From Mastigamoeba balamuthi (lineage: Eukaryota; Evosea; Mastigamoebida; Mastigamoebidae): a stretch of 64,000 bases of DNA. How positions within the stretch are numbered: position 1 is the stretch's first letter; every line of letters begins with the position of its first letter. Positions 60,839 to 64,000 of the stretch are shown in pieces. The position numbers were made by a program, and so were the translations under genes. Location of the stretch: assembly GCA_902651635.1 (NCBI GenBank), contig CACRSC010000031.1, positions 171,405 to 235,404 of the forward strand. The letters run 5' to 3'. The notes below the pieces were generated by a model that was given only the letters and a program-made list of their open reading frames with translations, was not told the origin of the DNA and made no database searches.

Positions 60839-63800
60839 ATGTCCGACGCGCGCTCGCTGCGCACGCCCCGCCGCGCGCAGGACGACGCGTTCCTCAACCC
60901 CGCCATCAAGGGCGGCTCGACGCTGGCGCGGGCCCTGAGCGACGCGCGCGCGACCATCGCGCCGCCCGCGCCGTCGTCGTCGTCGTCGCCGACGTCACAG
61001 GCGCCGCAGCCGCGCAGGGCCAGCCCGATGCGCAGGCCGGGGCCCGCGGCAGCGACGGCGCCCAGCGTGTCGTTCGGGGACCCGAGGGCGGCCAGGCTGT
61101 CGCCCTCGACGTCCTTTGCGGACCTCAGCGAAGGTGCGCGTCTGCCCACGGGCGGCCCCGACAGCGCCCACCGGATTCCAGCGCTTTGCGGGCGGATCTG
61201 AAGCGGCGCGAGGGCTTCTCTTATGCCGCGTTGGCCCCTTGCCACTCCGTTTCTGGCATATCCGACCAATTTTGACGTTTTTGGGCGTGTTTTTGGGCTT
61301 GCGGGCCGTTTGCGGCCTAAGCGGAAGCCAACGCTTTGCAAAAGAGCCGAACTGCGGGAGCACGCGCCCCGAGCGCGTCAGTTGGCATGTAAAACTCACG
61401 CCCACTGCAGCGAGCCGCGCACAGCACGTGCCGACCATCACGCACTCGGAGTCGTGCACGGAGCTCTCGGCCATCGCCGGCACCGACTGCCTGCGCAGGA
61501 GCCGCGGAGGCCTGACTCCCAGCACCTCGTTCACGGACCTGAGCCAGCTGCCTCTCACCCCCAAGGTCTCCCGCCGTCCCTTACTTCTCAGCACTCAGTC
61601 AGAGTCATCCAGGGGTTCGGGCAGCGTCCGAGGGCCGGGACGCTCTCTCCCAGGGGATCTCCGCCGCCAGACATCACTCCCCCAGCACCCCCGCCCCAGT
61701 CCTCGACGAGCGCACCGCCGGAGCGTAGGCCGCTGCGCCTCGTCAACTCGGGTGCCGCGTTCACCGTCTCTGTGCCCTCGCCGGAGCCGCCCAGCGACTC
61801 CGAGCCGGCCCTGAAGCTGCTGCCGCCGCCCGCGCTCACCAGGCGCCCCGCGTCCACCGGAGACGCCCCCCCGCCCCCGAGGCGCACCAAGTCGCCCACT
61901 GGCGCCCTCCTCGACGCCAAGGAGCTCCGGAAGCCCAAGCCCAGCGGGGCAGCCAAGGGGCAGCAACAGCAGCAGCAGCGCCAGCATGCGGTCATGAAGA
62001 TGAACTTCATGACCAAGGAGGGCGTCATCGAGGCCGGCGAGGAGGTCAGCGTGCTGGCAATCGCCAACGGCTGGGCGCTGTGCGACGCGAGCGGCTCGCA
62101 GGTCTTCCTGCCCATGTCGTACATCACTCTGTCGCAGCCGCACGCCGGCCCTGGCGCGGGCGCTGCCGCTGCCCCGCCGAAGCCCGCGGCCAAGCGCGTC
62201 GCGCGGCGCACCAAGAGCAGCGGGGCCGTCACCGACGCCAAGGAGGAGCGCGACCACGAGCACGAGCGCCAGGAGCACAAGCTCGCGCGGCCGGTGGCGG
62301 TCGCCGCAGCCCCGGTGCTGCTCCTCAACGGGCTGAAGCCTCGCGCCCACTCGCGGATCTGCGACGTCTCCGCCGACTCCGTGCTGACGCTGTCGCGGCT
62401 CGGGGACCTTGCGCGCGTCATCCCGCCCGAGTACTCGCCGCCGCCGCTGCTGCAGGCCGCGCGCGAGGCCAAGATACACGCGGCCGAGGAGGTCGTCGAG
62501 TCGTGCATGGAGCTCGCGGCGCACACGGTGCCCCGGGAGCTCAAGGAGCGCCACGGGCTCACGGACGAGGACGTCGCCGCCATCGCGCTCTACACGTTCG
62601 ATCTGGGCTCGGTGCTCTACGACCTGAACCCCTACCGCGTGCTCAACAGCGCCCTCTTCGAGCGCAACACGCTGGCGCTGAGGAGCGTCCGCGGGCTGCT
62701 GTACCGCCTGCTGCAGGCTCTTCGGAAGCTTCCGCCCGTCACCGGCGCCGTGCTGCACCGGGGCGTCGCCGCGCAGGTGCCGACGGACGCGGCGCACTAC
62801 CAGAGCGGCAGGACGGTGACATGGCACACGCTCTGCTCGACGACGACGAACCTGGCGGTGACCAAGGACTTCCTGACGGACCGGAGCACGGGTATAATCT
62901 CGGGCACGCTGTTCAACATCCGCGGTGGATGGGGCTACGACATCGCGCCCTTCTCGTTCGTCCAGAGCGAGAGGGAGATCCTCCTCGAGCCCGAGATGGA
63001 CTACGTCGTCCAAGGCGTGCTCGAGACCGGCTCCCTGACTGTAATCGAGCTCGAGATGCAGAAGACACCGCTTCTGGTGCCCCAGATCACCGGCAGCCTC
63101 CGCGCATCGCTCTGCGAGTCACCCAGACCCGGTAGGGCCAACAGGGCGACACACACACAGGCACTCACCCTGGCCGCAGAGGAGCAGCACGAGGACATCC
63201 TCTGCCTGATATCGAAGGAGACGAACCTGCTGCAGCTGTGCGAGTGCATAACTGCGGGGACGGAGAGCATCTGCGCTGCAGCGATGGACAGAATCACCCA
63301 GATCCTCACCGGTCCAACCACCCCGCTTCCATTCTGGCCTTGCTGACCGCCACTTGGTCAGCAGACTCCCCGGTCATGTCGAGCGATTTCGCGCAGTCGG
63401 AGAAGACTGTATGGTCGCTGGAGGCTGCGCTGCAGAGATTCCCTGGCTCGCAGGCCGCCCTGCGCTCGTTCTTCTCTCTGGCGTCCACGCTGCTCGACTG
63501 CAGCCCTGCCACGAACAAGGAAGCACCGGAGCTGCAACGGTGCTCCTCGGAGGGCGCCGTCTCTGCCCTGCAGCGGTTCAGCAACAACACCGACCTCGCA
63601 TTCCGCGCCTGCGCCCTGCTCGACAAGGTTGCGCGGGGTACGCACTTTCATCACGCAGAGACCGTACCTCCTCCCTACTTCTCCTTATAGCCTCTCGCAG
63701 TGAGCCACAGACCAATTTGCCAGCCAGAAGCAGTGGCGGCTGTCCTTTCGGCCCTCAGGGTCAACATAGGGAGCTCTGAGCTGGCGGACGCAGCGTGCAG

Positions 63801-64000
63801 CTTCCTCAGTACCACCGCGAGGCGCTGGAGTCCGCATTCCCTTCGCTGTCGCCCTCGCACGCGTTCTCAGCCCTCAACGCAGTGACGCCGGAGCTCTCCC
63901 TCGAGTTTGCGCGATCGGAGGGGATGTCGGCGCTGGTGAGCGCTCTGAAGACGCACGGCGCATCGCTTCGGGTGGCCGAGTCGTGCACCGCTGTGTTCTG
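60839..64000 (+). CDS. SH3-like, ADP-ribosyltransferase and ARM-repeat fusion, 3' partial
   Basis: Starts at ATG 60839 and runs off the window. Exon 1 (to 61133) is Ser/Ala/Pro-rich. A 277-nt intron leads to exon 2; SPSTSFADLSE (exon 1) and TPSTSFTDLSQ (exon 2) are an internal repeat. After a Pro-rich region an SH3-like strand set appears (MKMNFMTKEGVIEAGEEVSVLAIANGWALC). Then a mono-ADP-ribosyltransferase domain of the R-S-E class: R in LHRGV (about 62759), S-T-T in WHTLCSTTTNL (about 62837), and the EREILLEPE strand with E-x-E at 62969-62977, as in arginine-specific ARTs. From about 63175 ARM/HEAT-like repeats begin (SALQRFSNNTDLAFRACALL). There is no signal peptide, so an intracellular ART is likely. 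The target is unknown. Confidence 0.82.

Noticed and set aside
1-64000. tRNA, rRNA or CRISPR-like arrays
   Set aside because: No cloverleaf, rRNA core sequence or regularly spaced repeats found by eye; a covariance-model search would be the decisive test.

Overview
The window looks like nuclear DNA of a GC-rich, intron-bearing unicellular eukaryote. Genes are packed on both strands, mostly as divergent or convergent pairs, and are cut by short spliceosomal introns (mostly 34-190 nt; donors GTGCG, GTGAG or GTACG; a few apparently GC-AG). Intergenic spaces are often below 350 bp. The content (Roco LRR-GTPase, RapGAP, class III cyclases, UBR N-recognin, VMO1-like secreted proteins, ARM and ankyrin proteins) would suit an amoebozoan or another deep protist. 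That placement is a guess from gene content, not a phylogeny.

Region 1-10 kb: 3' part of a RapGAP gene (+), ZPR1 (-), a TPR-ankyrin protein (+), AGGF1-like FHA/G-patch protein (-) and ZNRD2 (+). Region 9.4-23 kb: a tandem segmental duplication. The inferred ancestral order ZNRD2 - VMO1 - ARM gene was duplicated, leaving two intact VMO1-like secreted-protein genes, an internal fusion of two truncated fragments (ARM 3' part joined to ZNRD2 3' part) and a pair of about 290-bp direct repeats. The first copy was then interrupted by a 7.15-kb, AT-richer element with imperfect inverted ends and several unrecognised genes. The second copy keeps the matching uninterrupted site. Region 23-40 kb: ARM-repeat protein (-), a SNF2-RING helicase (-), a Roco protein (+), an esterase (-), a small Cys-rich ORF (+), a WWE plus macro-like protein (-) and PNO1 (+).

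Region 40-50.5 kb: a signalling block. A 1414-residue coiled-coil protein carries a cyclase-like domain with both metal aspartates changed to Glu. A GT4 glycosyltransferase lies between it and a probably myristoylated protein with two class III cyclase domains. Those two domains hold complementary halves of one active site, as in mammalian C1/C2. Region 51-64 kb: RPB5 (-), ribosomal protein eL41 (-; 25 codons, split by an intron), a UBR-type E3 ligase (+), a PTEN/auxilin-like pseudophosphatase (-) and the 5' part of an SH3-like/ADP-ribosyltransferase/ARM fusion (+).

A short AATATC/GATATT or GTATCTC/GAGATAC motif, often a palindrome, lies 15-165 bp upstream of about ten start codons in both orientations. 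It is the best candidate for a shared core promoter element. One N at 38086 sits between two identical 114-bp stretches and marks an assembly junction, not biology. Exon boundaries were derived by hand from reading phase and homology. Where phases sum to whole codons (RapGAP, ZPR1, ZNRD2, VMO1, SNF2, Roco, esterase, PNO1, GT4, cyclase, eL41) the models are firm.
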